Below the pieces are notes generated by a model. It did no database searches, had not been told where the DNA came from, and saw only the letters and a program-made list of their open reading frames with translations. The position numbers and the translations under genes are program-made. A stretch of 64,000 bases of DNA from positions 248,001-312,000 of the forward strand of contig JACRLB010000015.1 of NCBI GenBank assembly GCA_016235445.1. The letters are read 5' to 3'. Source of the stretch: Chloroflexota bacterium. GTDB taxonomy: Bacteria > Chloroflexota > Anaerolineae > Anaerolineales > Villigracilaceae. Below are positions 57,801 through 64,000 of the stretch, in pieces. Within the stretch, counting starts at the first letter, position 1; every line of letters begins with the position of its first letter.

Positions 57801-57961
57801 GTGGTCAGTTGGTTGTTGGAGAGGTTTAATTTTTGTAACTTCGTAAGTTTCCAAAGTGAATCTGGCAGTTCAGTAAGTTTTGAATCCTTACTGCCGTGGA
57901 GATCAAGTTCCGTTGCGCCCGATTGCAGGGCTTGTTGGATTTTTTGTTCGGCTTGGTTCAT
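54839..57961 (-). CDS. Leucine-rich repeat Roc/COR (ROCO) GTPase-like protein
   Basis: A 1040-residue protein. Residues about 15-300 form 11-12 LRR units of 23 residues (LTQLTELNLSSNQLTTLPDSLGQ). A Roc GTPase domain follows at about 318-500 with P-loop LVGEGNVGKTTLLKAL, NAWDFGGQD, IIVSTHCKTGE. A COR-like region (about 510-720) follows; then a zinc-ribbon-like CPTPNC...CQEC (about 775-805) and an unassigned C-terminus. Bacterial ROCO proteins dimerise through COR; the cellular role is unknown. The LRR-coding DNA is a near-identical 69-bp tandem array, prone to copy-number change. Confidence 0.92.
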   Translation of the reverse strand: MNQAEQKIQQALQSGATELDLHGSKDSKLTELPDSLWKLTKLQKLNLSNNQLTTLPPSLGQLTRLTKLDLSNNQLTTLPDSLGQLTQLTELNLSSNQLTTLPDSLGQLTQLQTLNLSNNQLTALPDSLGQLAQLTELDLSSNQLTTLPDSLAQAQLTQLTNLDLSNNQLTTLPEWLGQLTNLTWLNLYTNNITTLSTAIGTLSNLNLLNIAQNKIDNLPDSMGSLTKLEMLRLYGNKLTKIPDWISNFTRLKELHVFSNQLTDLPPSLAQLEHLTNLKLDDNPLNPALQSVYDICERGNYEPLFAYLRSLENAEPLYEAKLVLVGEGNVGKTTLLKALKGKAGEAPQEHEPTTHGVEIDIHGLRLPHPAQDGVEIQLNAWDFGGQDVYRVTHQFFFSRRSLYLLVWEPRRGVQQGQVEDWLNMIRLRVGDDARVIIVSTHCKTGERIARIDQPVFKQQYGDMIVGFHEVDSLVPDPTTGEMIGIAELKKVIAVYASKLEQMGMGFNRDWKAARDELLVYPEPRISFSTFSGVCAARGLSDIDTETLAHLMHDLGYIVHYSDDEKLRDDVILKPEWLTKAIGFVLENRGTAEREGILPDDQLYKVWHDHAFPNEPRYTPDLYPFFLRLMEKYDVCYRLPDDRKASLVAQHVPQTRPELPWLPEQEPPTDQRRIAMVCSMEEDPPGLVPWMIVRTHDYSVEKGNHHLHWQKGMFLGHGTHGQAMLEQRGRDFHVYAQATYPEYFMNVLQETLQKLITDNWPGLEGRYRFSVPCPTPNCKGRFSIQALRQFMSNGIREYPCQECFKPHLITKLLLGFEERPIEIQLREINERLAGLDSRIAHYFWATMHAIADEARNGPRLFTFRSRDAGLSPKQIFTRPISLQLWCEAEGCQHPIIEDGKGLYSIDQPHDWVMQIAPYANMALEILKTVAPIAAPAINVAFGAKTTEKWGVDNLLSLGNAVLGKLPDEIKTPDRPMLQRGLVSEPERSGILALHRLLNELDPTQDKLGLHRVATYTGDFRWLCDYHYDAYQPNIPDVISSHG

Positions 57962-57968
57962 TGTCTTA

Positions 57969-58180
57969 ACCTTGATTTGCTTGATTTACTTGATTGCCAT
58001 GATGGATTGGCTTGATTATCTCGATTTTTGAAATCATGATAATCCTGTAATCCTTGTAATCATGGTCTGACCTTGATTTTCCTGATTTACCTGATTGCCA
58101 TGATGGATTACCATGATAGATTGGCTTGATTGTCTTGATTTTTGAAATCAGGGTAATCCTATAATCCTTGTAATCATGGT
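57969..58180. repeat. Two tandem copies of a TGATT-rich repeat of about 105 bp
   Basis: CCTTGATTTGCTTGATTTAC...TGATTGCCATGATGGATT...TTTTTGAAATCATGATAATC...CCTTGTAATCATGG is repeated almost exactly at 57969-58067 and 58070-58180, directly upstream of the ROCO gene. Confidence 0.85.
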
Positions 58181-58191
58181 TAAGATGTTTA

Positions 58192-58444
58192 TGTTCTGCT
58201 TCGAGGTAGGGTTGGTCATGGGGCATGTTAAAAACCCCCTTCCAACTTCCCCCTAAAGGGGGAAGGGCTTGTGCTGTTGTAACAAGAGGTTGGGTGAATC
58301 ATAATTTGCCTTGCCTTTGGCTTCTCCCCTTTAGGGGAGACGGGAGAGGGGTCAAGTTCCGTTGTTCGGCTTCGAAGTAGGGTTGGTCATGAGGCATGGT
58401 TAAAAACCCCCTTCCAACTTCCCCCTAAAGGGGGAAGGGCTTGT
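58192..58444. repeat. Direct repeat of about 82 bp with AGGGGGAAGG hairpins
   Basis: Copies at 58192-58272 and 58362-58444: GCTTCGAGGTAGGGTTGGTC...AAACCCCCTTCCAACTTCC with GGGGGAAGGGCTTGT. Between them is TCTCCCCTTTAGGGGAGACG, the same hairpin family as upstream of the DUF559 copies. The remainder of the gap to 58683 shows no gene, only CAGTGACCACTGATTACTGC-type repeat units near 58649. Confidence 0.8.
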
Positions 58445-58683
58445 ATAGGTTAAGTCAAGTTGACTTGTTTGGTTTGCGTTTTGTGTTGCGTTCCAGAAAT
58501 TTTTATTCATTTTGGATTACGCCTTATAGCTCCTCCCCGCTCGGGGAGGCGGGGGAGGGGTTTGCTCGTTGAATTCAATTGTACTTCCCAAGTGCAGACC
58601 CGACAGGTTTCAGTGAATGTGTATCCAAGAACTTGTCAGGTCTCACCAGTGACCACTGATTACTGCTCATTGCTCTCCGCTCC

Positions 58684-59529
58684 CTAATACCTATAAAACC
58701 CTCTCCCGCTCTTTCTTCCCAAATACCCCGCATCCACCATCTTCCTCAGCAAATACGCGGGACGATATTTATCCTCGCCCAAATCCCTTTGTAAAACTTC
58801 CATCACAAATAGAACAACATCCAGGCCGATGAGGTCGGCCAAGGTCAACGGCCCCATCGGATGATTCATCCCCAGCTTCATCACCTGGTCAATCGCCTCA
58901 GGCGTGCCGACATTTTCCTGCAAAGCAAAAATCGCTTCGTTGATCATCGGGCAGAGGATTCTGTTCGAGATGAACCCAGGCGAGTCGTTGGCTTCGACAG
59001 GTTCCTTGCCCATGACCTTGCACAAGTTCACGATGGTTTTTGTTGTTTCATCGGATGTTCCTAATCCGCGGATGACTTCGACCAGCTTCATCAACGGCAC
59101 GGGATTCATGAAATGCATCCCGATCACTTTATCGGGACGGCTGGTCACTGCGGCGATCTTGGTGATCGAAATTGACGAAGTGTTGCTTGCCAAAATCACG
59201 CCTTCGCGCGCGTTCGCGTCCATGTCCTTGAATATCTTGAATTTCAGTTCGGGGTTTTCAGTGGCGGCTTCGATGACGAGGTCCGCATCTTTCATCGAGT
59301 CCATATTGCTCACGAATCGAATCGCATCTGCCGAGGATTTTTGCTCCGCTGTGATCGTCCCTTTTTCCAAAAGTTTCCCCGTGGATTTGGAAATCGTCGC
59401 TTTGGCTTTTTCAAGCGCGGCTGGTATCACATCCATGCACGAAACTTGATAGCCCGATGTCGCCGCAACCTGTGCGATGCCGTTGCCCATTGTCCCTGCG
59501 CCGATGATGAAGATGTGTTTGATGGTCAT
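58684..59529 (-). CDS. 3-hydroxyacyl-CoA (3-hydroxybutyryl-CoA) dehydrogenase
   Basis: A 281-residue NAD(P)-dependent enzyme: HIFIIGAGTMGNGIAQVAA, LASNTSSISITKIA, MHFMNPVPLMKLVEVIRG and GMNHPMGPLTLADLIGLD. The length fits 3-hydroxybutyryl-CoA dehydrogenase. ATG 59529 has AAGGAG 5 nt upstream; an upstream in-frame extension through repeat DNA (KRFDYAQREKQG) is rejected. It may work with the thiolase at the right end, 3.4 kb away, with unrelated genes between. Confidence 0.95.
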   Translation of the reverse strand: MTIKHIFIIGAGTMGNGIAQVAATSGYQVSCMDVIPAALEKAKATISKSTGKLLEKGTITAEQKSSADAIRFVSNMDSMKDADLVIEAATENPELKFKIFKDMDANAREGVILASNTSSISITKIAAVTSRPDKVIGMHFMNPVPLMKLVEVIRGLGTSDETTKTIVNLCKVMGKEPVEANDSPGFISNRILCPMINEAIFALQENVGTPEAIDQVMKLGMNHPMGPLTLADLIGLDVVLFVMEVLQRDLGEDKYRPAYLLRKMVDAGYLGRKSGRGFYRY

Positions 59530-59548
59530 GTGATCTCCTTGTTTTTCG

Positions 59549-59606
59549 CGCTGAGCGTAGTCGAAGCGCTTATGCAAAGTGTCCTTCGACTGCGCTCAGG
59601 ACGAAT
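59549..59606. repeat. CTGAGC/GTCGAAG repeat, inverted pair
   Basis: CGCTGAGCGTAGTCGAAGCG followed by GTCCTTCGACTGCGCTCAGGAC in opposite orientation, between the dehydrogenase and DinB genes. Confidence 0.8.
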
Positions 59607-60088
59607 TAAATTTTCTTCCACACTGACACATTATTTTGTATCTGCTCGATGTGCCCCGGAATATGCCTTGAATAAATATCAACCCACTTATCGAAGGTAT
59701 ACTCGCCCTCGATTTCGGGGTGCTTGATCCAATGGCTGAATACTTCCTCTGGCTGGCGTTTCAATAACTCGTAGGTTGTTTTTCTTGCAAGCCTCGTTAC
59801 TTCCAGGGCGTCTTCAAAGTTGTGGTCGTGATAGTTCAACTCGATTGCCCATTGATCCTGGTTGTAGCCCATCAACGTGCCGCCTGGCTCCACGATCAAC
59901 TTCCGCGCACGCAAAGCCGCATTGGATTCACTGTCCGCAATGTGGATGATAATCTCGTGGACGCTCCACTCCCTCGGCTCGGGCTTGAACAACATCGCCT
60001 CCTGCGGGACCTCCGCCAGAGCGGCTTTCAATAAGCTGAATCCACGCCCGTACAGTTCGATCTTTTCACTGCGTTCTTTCATATCCAT
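59606..60088 (-). CDS. DinB family protein
   Basis: A 160-residue four-helix DinB/YfiT-like protein: REWSVHEIIIHIADSESNAALRARK, a His in HIAD, and IYSRHIPGHIEQI near the end for the metal site. These are thiol- or damage-related metalloproteins of unclear function. A degraded 5' fragment of a second copy lies at 61607-61699. Confidence 0.88.
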   Translation of the reverse strand: MDMKERSEKIELYGRGFSLLKAALAEVPQEAMLFKPEPREWSVHEIIIHIADSESNAALRARKLIVEPGGTLMGYNQDQWAIELNYHDHNFEDALEVTRLARKTTYELLKRQPEEVFSHWIKHPEIEGEYTFDKWVDIYSRHIPGHIEQIQNNVSVWKKI

Positions 60089-60204
60089 TTTGTTTCTCCT
60101 GGTGTTTGGGTAGAGGATGGCATCCTTCTGGCTTTTATGTTTTGCCTTGCTATTTTTTCCTGCTCCGAAAAAGTCAGATTAAGACGGAAACTAAAATACA
60201 AAAC

Positions 60205-60447
60205 CACGAAGGAAACCTTTGGGTTTAGCATTTTGCTCTCCTCTGTGCCTCTTTGTGGTAAAGATTTTGAAATGCCGCATTGTCAAACTACTTTGACAAT
60301 GTCACATTAAAGCTGAAATCAAAGTTCTTAACCACAAAGGTCACTAAGTAACACGAAGGAAACCTTTGGGTTTAGCATTTTGCTCTCCTTTGTGACCCTT
60401 TGTGGACTTTGTGGTAAAAGGTTTTGAAATGCCGCATTGTCAAACTA
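60205..60447. repeat. Two direct copies of a GGAAACCTTTGGG repeat
   Basis: CACGAAGGAAACCTTTGGGT to GCCGCATTGTCAAACTAC occurs at 60205-60292 and 60353-60447, each with CTTTGTGG ends similar to the CACAGAG-type repeats. The second copy ends exactly at the stop codon of the beta-helix gene. The rest of the 360-bp gap has no gene. Confidence 0.85.
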
Positions 60448-60448
60448 C

Positions 60449-61531
60449 TCACGGGACAGTCGTAAGGGTTGAAGTAACAGTGACAGACACGGTTGCCAGC
60501 GGGGAAGGAGTGGCAGATATTTCAATATTTCCCGTCACAGTCGACCCGCCCGGCTCGCGCACGAAAACAGGCTTGTCGGAGATATTGCCCCTGATGATCA
60601 CATCCACATTCACCGTGTTCAATTCAATCGAACGCCCAATGGTATGAAAGATGCGGTTTCCTTCGATCAACAAGCGGACTTCCCTGCCCGTTGGCAGTTC
60701 GGAAATCCACGAGACAATACCCGCATCGCACCCATTGACCTGGTTGCTGATCGCGCTGTTGTCATGCCTTTGAGTCCCCCAATCCTTGTACGATTCCTCG
60801 GCGAACGAAATTCCAGTGGGCCGCTTTCCTGCCCTTAGATAAATGCCACTGCAATAAACTACATTGTTTTGAACCGTCACGTTGTAGGAATTATCCACAT
60901 AAATATTGACCGAAAAATTATCCCAGACGGTATTACCTTCGATCAGCACATTGTAAGACATCGTGGATGCAATCCCCTCCCCGCAATTCTCGTACACTTT
61001 ATTCCCGCGGATGGTCACATCATGCGAGCCTCTTTCGGCTTTGATGCCGCTTCCCCAGCCGCCGTCTGGATTATCGCAATTTACTTTTCCGTTTTCAGTA
61101 ACGCTGTATCGGACAGTATTATTTTCCACGGTCACATCATTTCCTAATATCAGAATGGCGTGAGATTCGCAATCTTCGACAATAAAATTTTTGACCGTAA
61201 CATGACTGCCTGTCACTTTAACACACTGGGCTGTGAATCCGTTCCCGTCTATCACAACAGGGTCTGATTTTGTCCCGCTCTGTTCGATCAGGTATGTCCC
61301 CGCGACATTTTCAGAAAGCATCATGTCGTTGGCATTCGGCGTCGCTTCCTTCGCCGTTGGCGGCACGATGGTCAGCGTAGGCGCCGCACGAGTCTCTGTA
61401 GCAGGCACAAGATTTGCGGTAGGCGTCCACGCGTTTGCAGCTTGAGACACATCATTGATCGCGATCACTGCAAGGATTACGCCAATGCCTATCACCAAAG
61501 CGCCCAATATTTGTAAAATTTGTTTGTTCAT
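60449..61531 (-). CDS. Secreted or anchored right-handed beta-helix protein, paralogue 1
   Basis: A 360-residue protein with an N-terminal hydrophobic helix (ILQILGALVIGIGVILAVIA), a Thr/Pro linker and a right-handed parallel beta-helix from about residue 85 (VTGSHVTVKNFIVEDCESHAILILGN and DVTVENNTV, with NN/GN turns). This fold is shared by pectate-lyase-like and NosD-like carbohydrate-binding proteins. It ends in a Thr/Ser-rich tail. It shares most of the helix with paralogue 2, so the two are recent tandem duplicates. Confidence 0.85.
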   Translation of the reverse strand: MNKQILQILGALVIGIGVILAVIAINDVSQAANAWTPTANLVPATETRAAPTLTIVPPTAKEATPNANDMMLSENVAGTYLIEQSGTKSDPVVIDGNGFTAQCVKVTGSHVTVKNFIVEDCESHAILILGNDVTVENNTVRYSVTENGKVNCDNPDGGWGSGIKAERGSHDVTIRGNKVYENCGEGIASTMSYNVLIEGNTVWDNFSVNIYVDNSYNVTVQNNVVYCSGIYLRAGKRPTGISFAEESYKDWGTQRHDNSAISNQVNGCDAGIVSWISELPTGREVRLLIEGNRIFHTIGRSIELNTVNVDVIIRGNISDKPVFVREPGGSTVTGNIEISATPSPLATVSVTVTSTLTTVP

Positions 61532-61606
61532 GTGGTTCCCTGCTTATAAATGGGTGACGATTGTCGATTAAAGGCGGGCAACTTGATTTTCGATTTCAAT
61601 TACCCA

Positions 61607-61699
61607 CGCCTCTTGCGGGACCTCAACCCGTTGCCGCTTTCAACAGCTCGAATCTACTCCCGTACAGTTTGGCTTTTCACTTCACTCTTTGATGTCCAT
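61607..61699 (-). pseudogene. DinB 5' remnant
   Basis: The minus strand from the ATG at 61699 reads MDIKE then stop, and further codons match the N-terminus of the intact DinB gene (ERSEKIELYGRG and VPQEAM) with frameshifts. It lies where a second DinB copy is expected if a DinB plus beta-helix unit was duplicated in tandem. Confidence 0.75.
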
Positions 61700-61700
61700 T

Positions 61701-61856
61701 TCTCTCTACCGTACATCCGTCATTGCGAGCCGCCGCTTTTGTACTTGGGCGGCGAAGCAATCTCCCTCGCGTTCGGGATTGCTTCGGGCACACCTGCCCT
61801 CCCGCTCGCTCCGCTTCGGGAAATGACGAAATCACTCGTATTTGTACGGTAGAGAA
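61701..61856. mobile_element. 156-bp MITE-like element with 7-bp target duplication
   Basis: Inverted ends TCTCTACCGTACA (61703-61715) and TGTACGGTAGAGA (61843-61855). GTCCATT occurs directly on both sides (61694-61700 and 61857-61863). The sequence across the duplication matches the start region of the intact DinB gene (TCCATTTTGTTT against TCCATTTTATTT), so the uninterrupted site is known. The interior holds CGTCATTGCGAGC and GAAGCAATCTC, a common bacterial repeat type, and no gene. Confidence 0.85.
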
Positions 61857-61882
61857 GTCCATTTTATTTTCCCTTGGCAATG

Positions 61883-62854
61883 TTATGGAGCAGGCGCAGT
61901 GGCTTCGATATTCTCCGTCACCTCCGCTCCTTCTGGTTCGCGCACAAAGACGGGCTTGTCGGAAATATTATTTCTGATTACAACACCCTCGTTCACGGTA
62001 TTCAATTCGATGGAACGTCCGACGGTATTGAAAATCTGGTTGCCCTCGATCAACAAGCGGACTTCCCTGCCCGTTGGCAGTTCGGAAATCCACGAGACAA
62101 TACCCGCATCGCACCCATTGACCTGGTTGTTGATTGCGCTATTGTCATGCCTCTTCGTCCCCCAGCCTTCATATGATTCCTCGGCGAACGCAATGCCAGT
62201 CGGTTGTTTTCCTTCTCTCAAATAGACGCCGGTGCAGTACACCACGTTATTCTGGACGATGACATGATAGGAATTGTCCACATAGATATTGACCGAAAAA
62301 TTATCCCAGACGCTATTGCTTTCGATCAGCACGTTGTAAGACATTGTGGAGGCAATCCCCTCCCCGCAGTTTTCATACACTTTATTCCCGCGGATGGTCA
62401 CATCATGCGAGCCTCTTTCGGCTTTGATGCCGCTTCCCCAGCCGCCGTCTGGATTGTCGCAATTTACTTTTCCATTTTCAGTGACGCTGTATCGGACGGT
62501 GTTGTTTTCCACGGTGATGTGCTTCCCAAGAATCAAAATGGCATGGGATTCACAATCTTCGACGATGAAATTCCTGACCGTGATGTAATCCCCTTTTACC
62601 TTTAGGCATTGGGCGGTAAAGCCCTTACCGTCGATTACGACGCGGTTGAATCTTGTCCCATCCTGGTTGATTGTGTATGTCCCTGAAACATTCTCTTTAA
62701 TGGTCACATCGTTGAATTTGATCGCAACAAATAAGCCAGCCACAAGCGCAAAAACACCTGCAACAAGGAAGATCAAAATTCCTGTATTATCCTTTTTATT
62801 GAGATGCTTCACCGTATCTTTGTTTAGCCTGATGGGTCTGTTTGTTTTTTTCAT
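61883..62854 (-). CDS. Right-handed beta-helix protein, paralogue 2
   Basis: A 323-residue protein with an N-terminal membrane helix (GILIFLVAGVFALVAGLFVAIKF) and the same beta-helix domain as paralogue 1, almost identical over WGSGIKAERGSHDVTIRGNK and VRLLIEGN, with a different N-terminus. The beta-helix repeats carry NN and GN turns. Probably secreted or surface-anchored. Confidence 0.85.
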   Translation of the reverse strand: MKKTNRPIRLNKDTVKHLNKKDNTGILIFLVAGVFALVAGLFVAIKFNDVTIKENVSGTYTINQDGTRFNRVVIDGKGFTAQCLKVKGDYITVRNFIVEDCESHAILILGKHITVENNTVRYSVTENGKVNCDNPDGGWGSGIKAERGSHDVTIRGNKVYENCGEGIASTMSYNVLIESNSVWDNFSVNIYVDNSYHVIVQNNVVYCTGVYLREGKQPTGIAFAEESYEGWGTKRHDNSAINNQVNGCDAGIVSWISELPTGREVRLLIEGNQIFNTVGRSIELNTVNEGVVIRNNISDKPVFVREPEGAEVTENIEATAPAP

Positions 62855-62927
62855 AAATAAAACCTGCTATTAAAAAAGGTGAAAGTATCATGGGCTTGTG
62901 TGAGTTGTAAACATCCTTGATCATTCT

Positions 62928-64000
62928 CTATTCGATTTCAACCGCCATTGCCACCGCCTCGCCGCCGCCGAGACATAACGAAGCGATGCCGCGTTTCAGG
63001 CCGCGATCTTTCAAGGCATAAATGAGAGTCGTCAGCACGCGAGCGCCGCTGGCGCCGAGTGGGTGACCGAGGGCAATCGCGCCGCCGTTCACGTTGACTT
63101 TGTCCCAGTCCCAGCCCTGGTCGGCGAGGGCGTAGCCATCCGCGAGGACTTGGGCGGCGAAGGCTTCGTTGACTTCGATCAGGTCAACATCTTTCAACGT
63201 CCAGCCAATTTTCTTCAAGAGTTTGGGAATGGCATGAGCGGGCGCGGCGAAGAGATACTTCGGCTCCAAAGCGGCCTGCGTGTAACCAGTAATTGACGCG
63301 ATGGGCTTGAGATTATTTTTTTCAGCATATGCGCGGGATGAGATCACCACCGCCGCCGCGCCATCGTTCATGGATGAGGCGTTGCCAGCGGTCACTTTGC
63401 CATCGGCTTTGAAGGCGGGCTTGAGTTTGGCGAGTCCTTCAATTGTGGAGTCTTTGCGCGGGCCTTCGTCTTTGTCGAAGACCGTCACTGCCCCTTTGCG
63501 GCCAGGAATTTGGACGGGAACAATTTCCAGCGTGAACCGTCCCGCTTCTTGAGCCTCTACAGCTTTCAGGTGGGAGCGAAGCGCGAATTCATCCATCGCG
63601 GCGCGGGTCACTTCATATTCATCCGCAATGAATTCTGCGGCCATGCCCATGCCCCAATCCTCGAACGGGTCCCACAGCCCGTCATTGAGCAGGGCGTCGG
63701 TCATTTGGGCGTTGCCGAATTTCAGTTCGCCCATGCGCCCATTGATGAGGTACGGAGCGCGACTCATCGACTCCATGCCGCCTGCGATGAAAAGCTCCGC
63801 ATCTCCCGCGCGGACGGCCTGGGCAGACAGCATGGCGGCTTTCAAGCCTGAGCCGCAAACCTTGTTGACGGTGGTGGCGCTGACGGTGGCTGGCACGCCT
63901 GCAAAGATCGCCGCCTGCCGCGCTGGAGCCTGTCCCTCGCCCGCCTGCACGACATTGCCCATCAGAACTTCTTCCACATCTTTTGGGTTAATACCTGCGC
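62928..64000 (-). CDS. Acetyl-CoA acetyltransferase (thiolase), 5' truncated
   Basis: The minus-strand frame is open to the right edge (AGINPKDVEEVLMGNVVQAG), so the start lies outside. Active-site residues are visible: Cys in NKVCGSGLKA, His in GHPLGASGAR and Cys in SLCLGGGEAV. SMNDGAAAVVISS and DLIEVNEAFAAQ also match the family. It condenses or cleaves acetoacetyl-CoA in beta-oxidation or butanoate-type pathways. Confidence 0.96.
   Translation of the reverse strand, partial: AGINPKDVEEVLMGNVVQAGEGQAPARQAAIFAGVPATVSATTVNKVCGSGLKAAMLSAQAVRAGDAELFIAGGMESMSRAPYLINGRMGELKFGNAQMTDALLNDGLWDPFEDWGMGMAAEFIADEYEVTRAAMDEFALRSHLKAVEAQEAGRFTLEIVPVQIPGRKGAVTVFDKDEGPRKDSTIEGLAKLKPAFKADGKVTAGNASSMNDGAAAVVISSRAYAEKNNLKPIASITGYTQAALEPKYLFAAPAHAIPKLLKKIGWTLKDVDLIEVNEAFAAQVLADGYALADQGWDWDKVNVNGGAIALGHPLGASGARVLTTLIYALKDRGLKRGIASLCLGGGEAVAMAVEIE

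Noticed and set aside
57351-57854. Minus-strand frame of repeating TTHAVD units
   Set aside because: It is an alternative frame of the 69-bp LRR-coding repeats of the ROCO gene.
57423-58031. Plus-strand frame with ELSQRVW-like repeats
   Set aside because: Antisense of the LRR array, whose minus-strand frame has clear protein families.
1-64000. tRNA, rRNA, or known riboswitch genes
   Set aside because: I looked for cloverleaf ends, TTCGA loops with CCA-type acceptor stems and known riboswitch cores and found none I could support; a covariance-model scan would be decisive.

Overview
The window looks like a chromosomal segment of a Chloroflexota bacterium, probably an Anaerolineae-like lineage from an environmental or metagenome assembly. 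This is an inference from gene content (an LCP-family protein, DUF6056 and DUF1786 proteins, bactofilin, a Roc/COR leucine-rich protein, Thr/Pro-rich lipoproteins) and from the dense short dispersed repeats; there is no rRNA marker. I recognise no rRNA, tRNA, CRISPR array, complete insertion sequence, transposase or integrase. Genes at both ends are cut by the window: an LCP protein on the left and a thiolase on the right.

Layout. 1-5.4 kb: LCP protein, DUF4870 protein, methionyl-tRNA formyltransferase, aquaporin, release factor 3. 5.4-12.5 kb: glpK and glpD, separated by a GxxExxY-family cassette, then a glycosyltransferase, a phosphatase and a ketopantoate-reductase-like gene. 12.5-15.2 kb: a TGS-domain nucleoside kinase whose 3' end and terminator are repeated exactly 900 bp downstream, bracketing a PIN-toxin module and a hairpin element. 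15.2-25.4 kb: minus-strand genes for membrane proteins, NAD-dependent epimerases, a DUF5615/DUF433 pair, a ProRS-like protein without a recognisable catalytic core, bactofilin, FabI, a 3-methyladenine DNA glycosylase and a second GxxExxY cassette; then a cold-shock gene with a long leader. 25.4-35.8 kb: the accessory heart of the window. Five copies of one DUF559 endonuclease-like gene (one intact, four damaged) alternate with four small toxin-antitoxin-like modules. Next to this array lies a compact vapB-vapC-DNA methyltransferase-GHKL ATPase operon. The whole block lies just downstream of glmS, and a decayed second glmS 3' end lies between. 36-46 kb: glmS, a very large sensor kinase with two receivers, a DUF1786 protein, a ferritin-like/VIT1 protein and a methyltransferase. 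46-64 kb: lipoproteins, a diguanylate cyclase, a GMC oxidoreductase, gamma-glutamyltransferase, the Roc/COR protein, 3-hydroxyacyl-CoA dehydrogenase, DinB, two tandem beta-helix paralogues and the thiolase.

How the genes work together. glpK/glpD, possibly with the aquaporin, support glycerol use. The 3-hydroxyacyl-CoA dehydrogenase and thiolase suggest beta-oxidation or butanoate-type chemistry. FabI belongs to fatty acid synthesis. The kinase and its two receivers overlap as ATGA and form one signalling operon. The 25-36 kb block reads as a defence/toxin island.

The strongest leads are: (1) the DUF559/toxin-antitoxin alternating array; (2) the vapBC-methyltransferase-ATPase operon beside a remnant glmS end; (3) the ProRS-like protein that keeps editing and anticodon domains; (4) two GxxExxY genes each framed by inverted repeats; (5) many small repeats inserted, often in frame, inside conserved genes, including a 156-bp element with a 7-bp target duplication.
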